A program made the translations under genes and the position numbers. From NCBI GenBank assembly GCA_041399205.1, contig JAWKTK010000007.1, positions 124,001 through 188,000 of the forward strand: DNA of 64,000 nucleotides, written 5' to 3'. Every line of letters starts with the position of its first letter. Position 1 is the stretch's first letter. This document shows, in pieces, positions 27,879 to 36,523 of this stretch. A model generated the notes under the pieces. The model did not search any database. It was not told the origin of the DNA and saw only the letters and a program-made list of their open reading frames with translations. This DNA is from JAGQOZ01 sp041399205 (lineage in GTDB: Bacteria > Planctomycetota > Planctomycetia > Pirellulales > Pirellulaceae).

Positions 27879-28766
27879 ATGACTCGCAAGGGAAGTGATT
27901 TCGCTGGGTTGTCTGTCGCCATTGTAACTCCGTTTAAGGACGGCAAAGTCGATTCGAAACAATTGAAATCGCAAGTCGACTTTCAGATCAATGCAGGAGT
28001 TACCTGCCTGTGCCCCGTGGGAACCACAGGTGAATCTCCCACGTTGTCCCACGCTGAACATGAACAAGTGATATCGGAGGTGGTGCAAGCAGCGGGCGGT
28101 CGAGTGAAAGTGATGGCGGGGACTGGTTCCAACAGTACGGCCGAAGCTTTGCGGTTGACCAAATGGGCCGAAAAGGAAGGCTGCGACGCCGCGCTGCTGG
28201 TGTCTCCGTATTACAACAAGCCGAATCAAGAAGGTTTTTACCAACACTACAAGTCGGTTGCGGAAGCTGTCAGCATTCCCATTTGTGTTTACAACATTCC
28301 GGGCCGTTCCGCCAAGAATATTGAACCGGAAACAATCGCTCGGTTGTCCGAATTGCAAAACATCACCATGGTCAAAGAAGCGACCGGACAGATGGATCAG
28401 GCTTCGCGAATTCTGGCCGAAACCAATCTGACGGTACTGAGCGGTGACGATAGCATGACGCTGCCGTTGCTTTCTGTTGGTGGCGAAGGCGTCATTTCGG
28501 TTGTTGGCAACATCGTTCCCAATGACATGTTAGCTTTGTTAAATGCGTTTAAATCAGGCGACTTAGCCGGCGCACAGCATTGGCACATCAAGTTGTTTAC
28601 GCTATGCCGAGACCTACTTTCGTTGGACACCAACCCCATTCCCATTAAAGCTGCCATGCAGATGCTGGGACGAGACACCGGTGAATTGCGCCTGCCCATG
28701 ACGCAGCTCAGCGATACCGGACTGCAGAAGCTGCGCAAGACCTTAGTTGATTACGGTTTACTCTAA
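27879..28766 (+). CDS. dapA: 4-hydroxy-tetrahydrodipicolinate synthase
   Basis: DapA condenses pyruvate with aspartate semialdehyde, the first step of the diaminopimelate/lysine branch. The 295-residue product has T49-T50 in PVGTTGESPT, Y138 in CVYNIPGRS and the Schiff-base K166 in MVKEATG, so the catalytic set is complete. ATG 27879 is preceded by GAGGAA at ten bases; a TTG at 27873 is a weaker choice. The next gene starts at the last base of the dapA stop codon. Confidence 0.96.
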   Translation: MTRKGSDFAGLSVAIVTPFKDGKVDSKQLKSQVDFQINAGVTCLCPVGTTGESPTLSHAEHEQVISEVVQAAGGRVKVMAGTGSNSTAEALRLTKWAEKEGCDAALLVSPYYNKPNQEGFYQHYKSVAEAVSIPICVYNIPGRSAKNIEPETIARLSELQNITMVKEATGQMDQASRILAETNLTVLSGDDSMTLPLLSVGGEGVISVVGNIVPNDMLALLNAFKSGDLAGAQHWHIKLFTLCRDLLSLDTNPIPIKAAMQMLGRDTGELRLPMTQLSDTGLQKLRKTLVDYGLL

Positions 28767-29467
28767 TGGCTGAAGACTTCGATCTCGCTTCGTTGGCAAC
28801 CTACCTGCATTTGACGCCGCAGCAAGTCGATCGACTTGCCAGCCGTGGAAAGATCCCTGGTCGCAAACTAGGAGGCGAATGGAAGTTTTCAGAAGCGGAA
28901 ATCCATCATTGGATGGAAGAACGTATGGGCCTGTTAGAAGACGACGAACTTCAGAAAATGGAAGTTTCGCTGGCGGCAACTTCGGAAAACCCCGATGTCG
29001 AAATTCCGTTACGAGAAATGCTTTCGCCCGAAACCATTGCCTATCCACTGGAAGCTCGAACCAAAAACGCCGTGATCACTAAAGTCTGCGAATTAGCCAC
29101 TGCCACCGGCATGTTGTGGGACGCAGAAAAAATGGCCGAAGCCGTTCGAGCTCGGGAACAACTGCAAACCACCGCCATGGACAACGGCGTGGCCCTGTTG
29201 CATCCTCGTCGGCCCATGGAGGGAATTTTGGGACAAGCGGTGATGGCGTTGGGACGAGTAGACAATGGGATTCCGTTTGGCGGCAGTCGCTCTTTGACCG
29301 ACACGTTTTTCTTAATCTGTTCGGTTACAGATCGAGGCCATTTACGGACTTTGGCACGCCTCTCGCGGTTGCTGATGGCAGAAGGATTCCTGGATGGGCT
29401 GCGCGAACAACCGGACGCCAAGGCCATTTACAATTACATTTGTGACGCGGAAGACGAATTAGCTTGA
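28766..29467 (+). CDS. HTH (excisionase-type) plus PTS EIIA domain protein
   Basis: A 233-residue fusion. Residues 1-52 resemble a MerR/excisionase-like winged helix (LATYLHLTPQQVDRLASRGKIPGRKLGGEWKFSEAEIH, split here by family alignment), and about 80-230 form a fructose/nitrogen-type EIIA domain with NGVALLHPRRP carrying the His expected to be phosphorylated, and PFGGSRSLTDTFFLICS. In the EIIA-Ntr family this domain takes phosphate from HPr-like proteins and controls other proteins instead of importing sugar. Its DNA-binding head suggests a phosphorylation-responsive regulator. It overlaps dapA by one base, so the two are co-expressed. Confidence 0.82.
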   Translation: MAEDFDLASLATYLHLTPQQVDRLASRGKIPGRKLGGEWKFSEAEIHHWMEERMGLLEDDELQKMEVSLAATSENPDVEIPLREMLSPETIAYPLEARTKNAVITKVCELATATGMLWDAEKMAEAVRAREQLQTTAMDNGVALLHPRRPMEGILGQAVMALGRVDNGIPFGGSRSLTDTFFLICSVTDRGHLRTLARLSRLLMAEGFLDGLREQPDAKAIYNYICDAEDELA

Positions 29468-29524
29468 TCGTTTTGCCGCCACCAAAGTTCTTTATTGTGC
29501 AGGCGAATCGACTCCGTGACCTCC

Positions 29525-30370
29525 ATGCCTGAAAACTCGGCCATCTTCATCGGCAATGCAACTGATCCCGAGTTTTCCAAGATTGTACAACAACTGCAAA
29601 ATCGCCTGGCCATAGAAGTGACACCTTCTTGTCAGGCCGCATTAGAGACAGCGGATTCATGGAAGAACGATCCGGCCTACATTGTGTTGCTACAAAAGCG
29701 TCCTGCCCAATTCATGGAAGCCGATATCCAACCGCTACAGCGTCACTTTCCGTTGGCCAGGGTCATTACTGTTTTGTCCAGCTGGTGTGAAGGCGAACTG
29801 CGAACCGGTTCGCCAGTTCCAGGCATCGCACGTATTTCCGCCGTGGAACTGACGGCTCGCTGCCTTCAATCAAACGAATCAACACTCTGGTTTGAATCGC
29901 AGTTTCCTCCCACTGCCAGTGCCGATGAAGCCTGGCTCGCTCGTTCGCAACAACCACTGCCAACGCTGCATGGTTTGGCGTTGGTCGTTTCTGCCGATCC
30001 GGTTCTGGGTGAAGGCTTGCTGGATCCGTTCGCCATGACTGGCCTGGACGTCGTGGTACTACCGCCCGATGCCGTTCCGATCACTTCCACTGCCAAGGTC
30101 ATTGTCTACAACGCGGCGGCCGATCTGGCGCGTCGTCAGCAAGACCTGACCGCCTGGATAAATCTGGGTGTCCCCGTCATCACGCTGCTGGACGGGCCTC
30201 GGCCGCAAGAAATCAACCAACTGGAAGCCATGGGCGTTAAAGGCGTCCTGGGGAAACCGTTTGCACTGCACGATCTACTGTCGTTGGCCGCGGCCGTAGC
30301 GTTTTCTGGGGACGCAACCGAATCGTCATCGCCTTCAACCAATTCAACCAGTTCGACCTCAGGCAGCTGA
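29525..30370 (+). CDS. hypothetical protein with receiver-like repeats
   Basis: A 281-residue protein from ATG 29525 with no firm family. Its C-terminal half (LALVVSADPVLGEGL, VVVLPPDAVP, VPVITLLDGPRPQEINQLEAMGVKGVLGKPFALHDLL) follows the pattern of a degenerate response-regulator receiver, including the KP near the end, but the usual acidic triad and phospho-Asp are not evident. The N-terminal half looks like a second decayed copy. The end is a Ser/Thr/Pro tail. It follows the EIIA gene and overlaps the convergent MFS gene by 134 bases; one of the two 3' ends may be misplaced by an indel. Confidence 0.6.
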   Translation: MPENSAIFIGNATDPEFSKIVQQLQNRLAIEVTPSCQAALETADSWKNDPAYIVLLQKRPAQFMEADIQPLQRHFPLARVITVLSSWCEGELRTGSPVPGIARISAVELTARCLQSNESTLWFESQFPPTASADEAWLARSQQPLPTLHGLALVVSADPVLGEGLLDPFAMTGLDVVVLPPDAVPITSTAKVIVYNAAADLARRQQDLTAWINLGVPVITLLDGPRPQEINQLEAMGVKGVLGKPFALHDLLSLAAAVAFSGDATESSSPSTNSTSSTSGS

Positions 30371-31499
30371 CAATTGTCATGCTCAACAATAGCAGGCTGA
30401 TTCCGGTCGGAACGTCGGGCGAAATCGATGTCACGAATGGACTCAGCACCGCAAACACAGAACCACTGACACTGGTTAGAATGCCGATCAAACTCTCCGA
30501 AGTCACCGGTCGACCTGCGGACGCCACCATCAGTTCTGTGCGCTGCGAGGAAAACATCACGCCGACTCCCACCACATACACAATAAATGGCAGAAACGTC
30601 CACAGCGGATTCGTCTGCAGCAGAGCGAATCCGGTCATTGTCACGGTGGCCAGCAGGCACGTCGTCGAGCCAATTCGTCCCAATCGTTCTGCCGACACCT
30701 TGGTTGCCAGCGTTCCAGCAACAATTCGACCGACGCTATTCGCGGCAACGACCAAAATTGGCACGACCCCGACGCCGATATGACTGGGGCCCGCCCAAGC
30801 TTGTAGATAAGGCAACGCACTGGTGTAAAAGACAACAATACCGCCACCTGCCAGGCACATGCGAGCAGCAATGCGAGTGTATTCGAATTTGACCAGTAGC
30901 GTTCCATACGAATTTACCGCGGCGACCAACCGTCGTCGCGCCGGTTCGCTGGAAACGGAATTCGTCGGTACGGTAATAAAACTGGTGCCCCACAGAGCGA
31001 ATCCCCAACAAGCTTGCAGATAAAAAAAGTAGCGCCAGTCTGCTCGAGCTATGACCAGACCCAAATTCATCGCCAGCGCCGGCGCCCAGATGACGATGAC
31101 GCTGGTGAACGAGAGTGCTCGAGTGGCCTTGGCTTGATTGTGGCAGCGATCAAAAATGAGCGTGTTGCCAATGCCGCCCATCGCTCCCACTCCGATCGAT
31201 TGCACCGCCACTCCCACCAGCATGCTGGCAAAGTTAAAGGCCGCACCGCACAGTATCGTTCCCGCAACTAGGCAAGCTAACTGAGTCAACAAGATGCGTC
31301 TCGTTCCGAAGGTCTCAGATAGGGCGCCGACACAAAACTGGGACGCGGCTGATCCAATCAAGAACACTGGAATCAGCGTCTGCGCATTGTCGACGGCCAG
31401 GCTGGATGCGACAAACGGAACGAGGATAAAGAACACAGCTCCGGCGAACTTGGCGGTAAAACGCAGGCCCACTGACAGCATTAACAACGGACCTGACAT
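30237..31499 (-). CDS. MFS transporter (Bcr/CflA-like)
   Basis: A 420-residue membrane protein with about twelve hydrophobic segments and the major facilitator loop SETFGTRRILLTQLA after helix 2, typical of the drug-efflux type. The last 50 residues (RLRPQKTLRPRPTTVDRAV) are basic and unusual for the family, and they overlap the convergent gene by 134 bases; the true end may be near 30370. The start at ATG 31499 overlaps the stop of the upstream gene by one base, so the two form an operon. Substrate unknown. Confidence 0.82.
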   Translation of the reverse strand: MSGPLLMLSVGLRFTAKFAGAVFFILVPFVASSLAVDNAQTLIPVFLIGSAASQFCVGALSETFGTRRILLTQLACLVAGTILCGAAFNFASMLVGVAVQSIGVGAMGGIGNTLIFDRCHNQAKATRALSFTSVIVIWAPALAMNLGLVIARADWRYFFYLQACWGFALWGTSFITVPTNSVSSEPARRRLVAAVNSYGTLLVKFEYTRIAARMCLAGGGIVVFYTSALPYLQAWAGPSHIGVGVVPILVVAANSVGRIVAGTLATKVSAERLGRIGSTTCLLATVTMTGFALLQTNPLWTFLPFIVYVVGVGVMFSSQRTELMVASAGRPVTSESLIGILTSVSGSVFAVLSPFVTSISPDVPTGISLLLLSMTIVSCLRSNWLNWLKAMTIRLRPQKTLRPRPTTVDRAVQTVSPGRL

Positions 31500-32512
31500 T
31501 ACACCACTCCTTGCAACTTCATTTCGTGCTCTAAGCGAAGCAAATCTTCTCGAATAGCCTGTCGCAACTGCTGGACACCAGTGGATTGATGACCAAATCG
31601 GTCTGCCAGCTGAAAATACTTAGTCAGATGCTGTCGAGCGATTCCGCCAAACTTGGGAATTCCGCCAATTTCGCGCAGCAACTGCAGTTCCCACGCGGCG
31701 TGTCGATCCGCCAGCAATTTGATCAAGCCGCGAATGGTATAAAACGCGGTCGAATTTGGTTCGTTGGCGGCCATCAAAGACCGGAGCCGCTGTTTGGTGG
31801 ATGCGGAGATGGTGGGCCGAGCGAATTTGGCAAACGTGCGAATGACTCGCATAGTTGTTTGCAGTGGAGCGCGTTTGACGTCAAATTCGTTGATCAACTC
31901 GGCCGATTCACTTCGCCAACTATGATATCCGTGAAATTCGTCTTCCACATCAGCTTGCCTTAGTGACAACGGAGTGTCATCGGTCAGGTGCGACAACTGT
32001 TGGACAAGTGACCTGCTTCGACTCACTTTGATGCGAACTTTGTCGACGTTCATGATTCCGTTCAGCAGCATGTCTTGATGCGAATGAAACACTGTAAGAT
32101 CCAAGATTTGCTGCGATTGATCAATCAGGAACAGCCCAAATCCAGCGTTGTAGTTGTAGGCCGCTTCCCTGGGAAGTTCCGGGTTGGCTCGGCGCCGAGG
32201 CCGTACGTCATGAGCGGAAAACTCGCCCGTTTCCGCACTGGCCAAGTGTTGTCCCATTTCATGAGCTTTCTCAGCGGTCATTTCTTGGCCAAAGCAAACA
32301 AAAATGTCTAGGTCTCGCATCACCAGCGGATCGCCAAAGAGACAATGGTCCAAAATGGCCAAAGAACTACCGGCGCCAACGTAAAGTGATTCGATACCGT
32401 AGTGTTCGTAAAGCAGTTCCAGCAACGCCGCTAAGCGATCAGAAATATTGGCAAGCTCTGGGGAATCGACGCCGGACGCCGGTTGGGCTAGGTTTGAAGC
32501 AAAAGCAATCAT
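31499..32512 (-). CDS. nucleotidyltransferase-like hypothetical protein
   Basis: A 337-residue protein from ATG 32512, with GAGG nine bases upstream. Near residue 40 YVGAGSSLAILDHCLFGDP followed by VMRDLDIFVCFG looks like the G-S...D-x-D core of a polymerase-beta-type nucleotidyltransferase fold. The rest is helical (LMAANEPNSTAFYTIRGLIKLLADRHAAWELQ, in the last third). No close family is recognised. It is co-transcribed with the MFS gene, which begins in its stop codon. Confidence 0.6.
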   Translation of the reverse strand: MIAFASNLAQPASGVDSPELANISDRLAALLELLYEHYGIESLYVGAGSSLAILDHCLFGDPLVMRDLDIFVCFGQEMTAEKAHEMGQHLASAETGEFSAHDVRPRRRANPELPREAAYNYNAGFGLFLIDQSQQILDLTVFHSHQDMLLNGIMNVDKVRIKVSRSRSLVQQLSHLTDDTPLSLRQADVEDEFHGYHSWRSESAELINEFDVKRAPLQTTMRVIRTFAKFARPTISASTKQRLRSLMAANEPNSTAFYTIRGLIKLLADRHAAWELQLLREIGGIPKFGGIARQHLTKYFQLADRFGHQSTGVQQLRQAIREDLLRLEHEMKLQGVV

Positions 32513-32620
32513 CGGAAAAGCCTCGTAAAGCAATGTGTCGTGGTTGGTTCTGCTGTCCGTACAACACCAAGGCTGTTCTGTGACGCCGATTGGGAAAAGA
32601 AAATTTAGAAGAGGCAAACA

Positions 32621-33292
32621 ATGGAAACGCAGCTGCCGCAACGGCCTTATTCGGAATTCGTGGAGTTTGATGTGCAAGAAATGTTGGCGCGAAGCCAAGC
32701 GAACTTTACCGAATTGAATCGGCGTCGTTCGGTGCGTAGGTTTTCAGACCGTCCGGTCGATCGCCAAGTCATCCAGTGGTGTGTGCAGTCAGCAGGAACA
32801 GCTCCCAGTGGAGCGAACAGGCAACCGTGGCATTTTGTCGTCGTTCAAGACCGGAACGTGAAGCAGCGCATTCAACAATTGGCCGAAGAAGAAGAGTATG
32901 CTTTTTATCACGGCGCAGCGCCCGAAACATGGGTGAACGCCGTGCGCCCGCTGGGAACCGATGAACACAAACCGTTTCTGTCCGCGGCGCCCTATCTGAT
33001 TGTGATCTTTGCGGAACGTTATCAGGAATCTGCGTCTGACGTACCGCTGAAGAATTACTACGTCAGTGAATCGGTTGGCATTGCCACAGGGCTTCTGATT
33101 CAGTCGCTGCATCACGCCGGACTGGCGACATTGACGCATACGCCCAGCCCCATGAAGTTCTTGAATCAAGTGCTCCAGCGTCCTTCGTCGGAGCGACCCT
33201 ACTTGATCTTGGTGACGGGGTATCCGGCAGCCGATGCCACCGTGCCCGAACTGACTCGTAAGTCACTGGCAGAATTAGCCACGTTTGTTTGA
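32621..33292 (+). CDS. nitroreductase family protein (iodotyrosine-deiodinase-like subgroup)
   Basis: An FMN-dependent oxidoreductase of 223 residues. RRSVRRFSDRPV near residue 32 and APSGANRQPWHFVVV near 58 bind FMN, and ATLTHTPSPMKFLNQVLQRP with RPYLILVTGYPA near the end is the pattern of the bacterial iodotyrosine-deiodinase-like group, which reductively dehalogenates halophenols. The substrate cannot be read from sequence. GAGG is eight bases before ATG 32621. It is divergent from the nucleotidyltransferase-like gene with a 108-base gap. Confidence 0.9.
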   Translation: METQLPQRPYSEFVEFDVQEMLARSQANFTELNRRRSVRRFSDRPVDRQVIQWCVQSAGTAPSGANRQPWHFVVVQDRNVKQRIQQLAEEEEYAFYHGAAPETWVNAVRPLGTDEHKPFLSAAPYLIVIFAERYQESASDVPLKNYYVSESVGIATGLLIQSLHHAGLATLTHTPSPMKFLNQVLQRPSSERPYLILVTGYPAADATVPELTRKSLAELATFV

Positions 33293-33414
33293 GATAACCG
33301 ACGCCCAAGAATTCTGGGCTTCGTCAAGCGGGCTCGGCGATTCACGCTCGCGGTCTATAATAAGCAGAGTATTGCTCGTTACGAAGACTCTTTCATTTCT
33401 CAGTTGAAACGCAC

Positions 33415-34593
33415 ATGAAAATTGCATTGTTTGGATGTGACACCGATTCGTTCCAGATCATTCGATGGTTGGCCGCACATCCGCAGTACGAACTGACCGC
33501 GACATACTCCGTTGGTTCGTTTCAAACAAGCATTACTGAACGTTTCCCCAAAGCTCTGATTTCCGACGAATGGGAAGATGCGTTGGCAAGTGCGGATGTG
33601 GACGCCATGGTGGTTGCCGGGCGAAGCTTGCCCGACACCGAACAACACGCCGATCAGTTGCGAAAAATCATGTTGGCTGAAATTCCTTTGCTGGTTTGCC
33701 ATCCGCTATGCGAAGCCATTTTGGGGCTAGAGCTGGAGATGATTCAGCGAGACACCAAGCTGGTCATTGAACCGTTTTACCCGCTGCTGGGCCATCCTGC
33801 ACTAGATGATTTGCAACGCTTGACGCAACAAGCCAACGAACAAGCCGAACCGTATGAACAGCTCGTCATCGAACGGACGTTAGCAGATCGAAGCAAGCAA
33901 AACGTGTTGCGAACGGTCTACCAAGACGCGATGCCCATGCGCCGCATCATGGGCAAAGTCACGCACGTGGGAGCGATGGGAATTTTTCAGGCGGACAATG
34001 ATTTTGCCAATCTGGGCGTGCACATGACCGGAGGAACCATCGCTGGACGCTGGTCTTGCGGTCCGGTTGTCGACTTTTGTGGCGTCCGCTTACAACTGTT
34101 GGGCGGCAGCCGTCGAGTGGTGGTGTCGCTGGAGACGGACGAACACGGATTCGCACGAAACGGTCAATTCGTTCTGCCAGACGGTCAGCAAAAAGACTAC
34201 GCCGAACATGATTCCATTGCCGTGGCGTTTGACAACCTGCGTTCGCGCAGGGGCGAATCCTCTACCTGCGACCGGTGGGAAGAATCGTGCCGAGCGTTAG
34301 ATGTGGGTGACGCGATTGAAATGAGCTGTCGCCGAGGTCGGACGATGGAATTAATGTCAGAACAACCTACCGAAGAAGGCACCTTCAAGACCATCATGGC
34401 AGCCAGCGGTTGCGGCCTGATGATGTGGATTCTGCTGATGTTTGTCATCTACACTATTTTTCTGCCCGATGTCGGCAGCTTCTGGCACGTCGCCTGGATG
34501 ATTCTGATTTTTGCACCGTTGTTCGTTTTCCTTCCGTTGCAGTTCTTGAAACTTCTGTTCAAACGCAGCGAATCTGATTCGCACGCAAGCTAG
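33415..34593 (+). CDS. NAD-binding-like protein with two C-terminal membrane helices
   Basis: A 392-residue protein. The first 110 residues (MKIALFGCDTDSFQIIRWLA, SADVDAMVVAGRSL) follow the N-terminal Rossmann pattern of Gfo/Idh/MocA enzymes, but the EKP motif and catalytic His are missing. A beta-rich middle follows, then two helices, MMWILLMFVIYTIFLP and VAWMILIFAPLFVFLPL, and a charged tail. It is probably a membrane-anchored, possibly non-catalytic relative. The stop codon is followed at once by a perfect 9-bp hairpin (34597-34618). Confidence 0.65.
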   Translation: MKIALFGCDTDSFQIIRWLAAHPQYELTATYSVGSFQTSITERFPKALISDEWEDALASADVDAMVVAGRSLPDTEQHADQLRKIMLAEIPLLVCHPLCEAILGLELEMIQRDTKLVIEPFYPLLGHPALDDLQRLTQQANEQAEPYEQLVIERTLADRSKQNVLRTVYQDAMPMRRIMGKVTHVGAMGIFQADNDFANLGVHMTGGTIAGRWSCGPVVDFCGVRLQLLGGSRRVVVSLETDEHGFARNGQFVLPDGQQKDYAEHDSIAVAFDNLRSRRGESSTCDRWEESCRALDVGDAIEMSCRRGRTMELMSEQPTEEGTFKTIMAASGCGLMMWILLMFVIYTIFLPDVGSFWHVAWMILIFAPLFVFLPLQFLKLLFKRSESDSHAS

Positions 34594-34596
34594 ATG

Positions 34597-34618
34597 AAAT
34601 TCCGCGAGAGCGGAATTT
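34597..34618 (+). terminator. hairpin directly after the stop codon
   Basis: AAATTCCGC and GCGGAATTT form a perfect 9-bp stem around the tetraloop GAGA, three bases after the TAG of the upstream gene. Only the three T of the stem serve as a U tract, so termination is likely but not certain. Confidence 0.5.
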
Positions 34619-34620
34619 GA

Positions 34621-34703
34621 TAGCCCGACGCGTCAGCGAGCGACCACAGAATCGCTCAGTTTCCCCTCACTTACGTTTCGGGCTAGGAAAAACCGCGGCT
34701 TCA
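34621..34703. repeat. 83-bp interspersed repeat, copy 1
   Basis: Begins TAGCCCGACGCGTCAGCGAG, contains CTCAGTTTCCCCTCACTTACG, and ends TCGGGCTAGG plus AAAAACCGCGGCTTCA. TAGCCCGA and TCGGGCTA are inverted ends, so the unit can fold into one long hairpin. Copy 2 lies 30 bases downstream. This is the style of the REP-like elements known from Pirellulaceae genomes. Confidence 0.8.
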
Positions 34704-34732
34704 AACTGCCTGAGCAAGGCATGCAGTCATCC

Positions 34733-34815
34733 TAGCCCGACGCGTCAGCGAGGGACCAAATAAACGCTCAGTTTCCCCTCACTTACGTTTCGGGCTAGGA
34801 AAAACCGCGGCTTCA
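34733..34815. repeat. 83-bp interspersed repeat, copy 2
   Basis: Same length and orientation as copy 1 and nearly identical apart from the segment between the CGTCAGCGAG block and GCTCAGTTT. The rest of the 470-base gap 34594-35065 holds a 17-base near-palindrome (ACTGCTGTCACAGCAGT at 34869-34885) and no gene. Confidence 0.8.
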
Positions 34816-35065
34816 GAATCTGGCACTTCGAGGACAAAAAAAGCAGCGCGATATCAATGCGCGATACCACTGCTGTCACAGCAGTTTCTGTGTGAAATTA
34901 GGACGCCTATGCGGACGGCAGTCCAGGCGTTCAAGGCCAGGTTCGGCCAGAACCGATCCTCCGTTTAGCCCTGCTTTGGTTTGCTTTCGGTTTTGATCGA
35001 AGCACCGGCTGACTCACCTGCCATTTTTCCCCGCCTCAACGTCCCCTGCACGTCATAGCTTCCTC

Positions 35066-36460
35066 ATGAAACATCAATCAGACCCATCGCGTTGGTGTTG
35101 CGTCCGTTCGACGCGAATCCGTCTCGTATTGATCCTGCTCGCCGTAGGCCTCTTAAACGGTGGTACTCAAGCGTCATCGCTACGAAGGTCTGCCATTGTT
35201 CGAGCGGTCCAGACGGCGAGACCGGCTGTGGTCAATATCCACGGACAGAAGTCGATGCCGACGAATTCCTATTCGTCCGAACCGGCACAGCAAATGAAAG
35301 GCATGGGGACAGGGATCTTTATTGACGAACGAGGCTACATTGTCACCAATAACCACGTGGTGGAAGGTGTTCGTCGTATTAACGTGACACTGCACGATGG
35401 CACCGAAACGGTCGCTCGCCTGATCGCGCAAGATCCCAGTACCGACTTGGCCGTGATAAAAATTTCGGTCAGCCGACCAATGGAGTTGATTCGAATTGGA
35501 CGTTCCAACGACCTGATGATCGGTGAAGATGTCATTGCCGTCGGAAATGCCTTTGGTTATGAACACACGGTTACTCGCGGAATCATCAGCGCCTTGCATC
35601 GCAATGTCCAAGTGAGCGATTCGCAGAAATATTTTGATCTGATCCAAACCGATGCAGCCATCAATCCGGGTAATTCGGGCGGACCACTCATGAATATCGA
35701 CGGTGAACTGATCGGCATCAACGTGGCCGTTCGCCAAGGGGCTCAGTGCATTGGTTTCGCCATTCCGGTTGATCGAGCTTTAGAAGTGGCAACGCAATTG
35801 CTGAGCACTGAACGAGTTTCTAAAACTTGGCATGGGTTGATTACCGAACCCTCAAACAGTGCTAGTGGCGTAACAACCGTTAGCGTCCGAGCGAACAGTC
35901 CCGCTGTTGCCGCAGGAATCCAAGCCAGCGACGTCGTGACGCAGCTGAATGGACGTCCGATAGAACGACCACTAGACATTGAACGAGCTCTCTTGGACGT
36001 GCCTTCCGGTAGCGAAGTGAGCGTGGTGCTGAATCGATCGGGACAGTCCTATTCGACCAAACTGGCCGTCGCATCGACCGTACGTTCCGCAGTGACTCGA
36101 GCGACAGCGAATCGCTCCGTCGACGATACCACCTGGGATTCGCTCGGGCTCCGCTTGGTCGAACTGTCCGATGCTGAACTTCGCCGCTATCAGCAGAATC
36201 TAAATGGCGCAGACGATGCCTTTGATCTGAAAGGTGGGTTGCGAGTGGTCAGTGTTCGCAGTGATAGCCCAGCCATTCAGCAAGGCTTGCGACCGGGAGA
36301 TGTTCTGGTGGGCCTCCACCGCTGGGAAACTCGTAAGATGGACCATGTTAACTACGTGTTAACCCGCCCCGAAGTGAAGAACGGACAGCAGCTAAAGTTT
36401 CATATCGTCCGAGGCGGCGATACGCTGTACGGTTATCTGCCGGTCAGCTGGGTTCGGTAG
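35066..36460 (+). CDS. HtrA/DegP-type trypsin-like protease with two PDZ domains
   Basis: A 464-residue periplasmic serine protease. Residues about 17-37 are a signal peptide or anchor (RLVLILLAVGLLNGGTQA). The trypsin-like domain has the complete triad: H97 in VTNNHVVEG, D127 in PSTDLAV and S204 in NPGNSGGPL. Two PDZ domains follow, about 255-345 (GVTTVSVRANSPAVAAGI) and 370-460 (GLRVVSVRSDSPAIQQGL). HtrA proteases degrade misfolded envelope proteins. thiL begins 64 bases after its stop. The ATG has no clear Shine-Dalgarno. Confidence 0.93.
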   Translation: MKHQSDPSRWCCVRSTRIRLVLILLAVGLLNGGTQASSLRRSAIVRAVQTARPAVVNIHGQKSMPTNSYSSEPAQQMKGMGTGIFIDERGYIVTNNHVVEGVRRINVTLHDGTETVARLIAQDPSTDLAVIKISVSRPMELIRIGRSNDLMIGEDVIAVGNAFGYEHTVTRGIISALHRNVQVSDSQKYFDLIQTDAAINPGNSGGPLMNIDGELIGINVAVRQGAQCIGFAIPVDRALEVATQLLSTERVSKTWHGLITEPSNSASGVTTVSVRANSPAVAAGIQASDVVTQLNGRPIERPLDIERALLDVPSGSEVSVVLNRSGQSYSTKLAVASTVRSAVTRATANRSVDDTTWDSLGLRLVELSDAELRRYQQNLNGADDAFDLKGGLRVVSVRSDSPAIQQGLRPGDVLVGLHRWETRKMDHVNYVLTRPEVKNGQQLKFHIVRGGDTLYGYLPVSWVR

Positions 36461-36523
36461 TTCTTGACCGATCATGCTGCAGACTGAACAATCGGTGATT
36501 CGATTGTTTTGGAAAGAAGTAGC

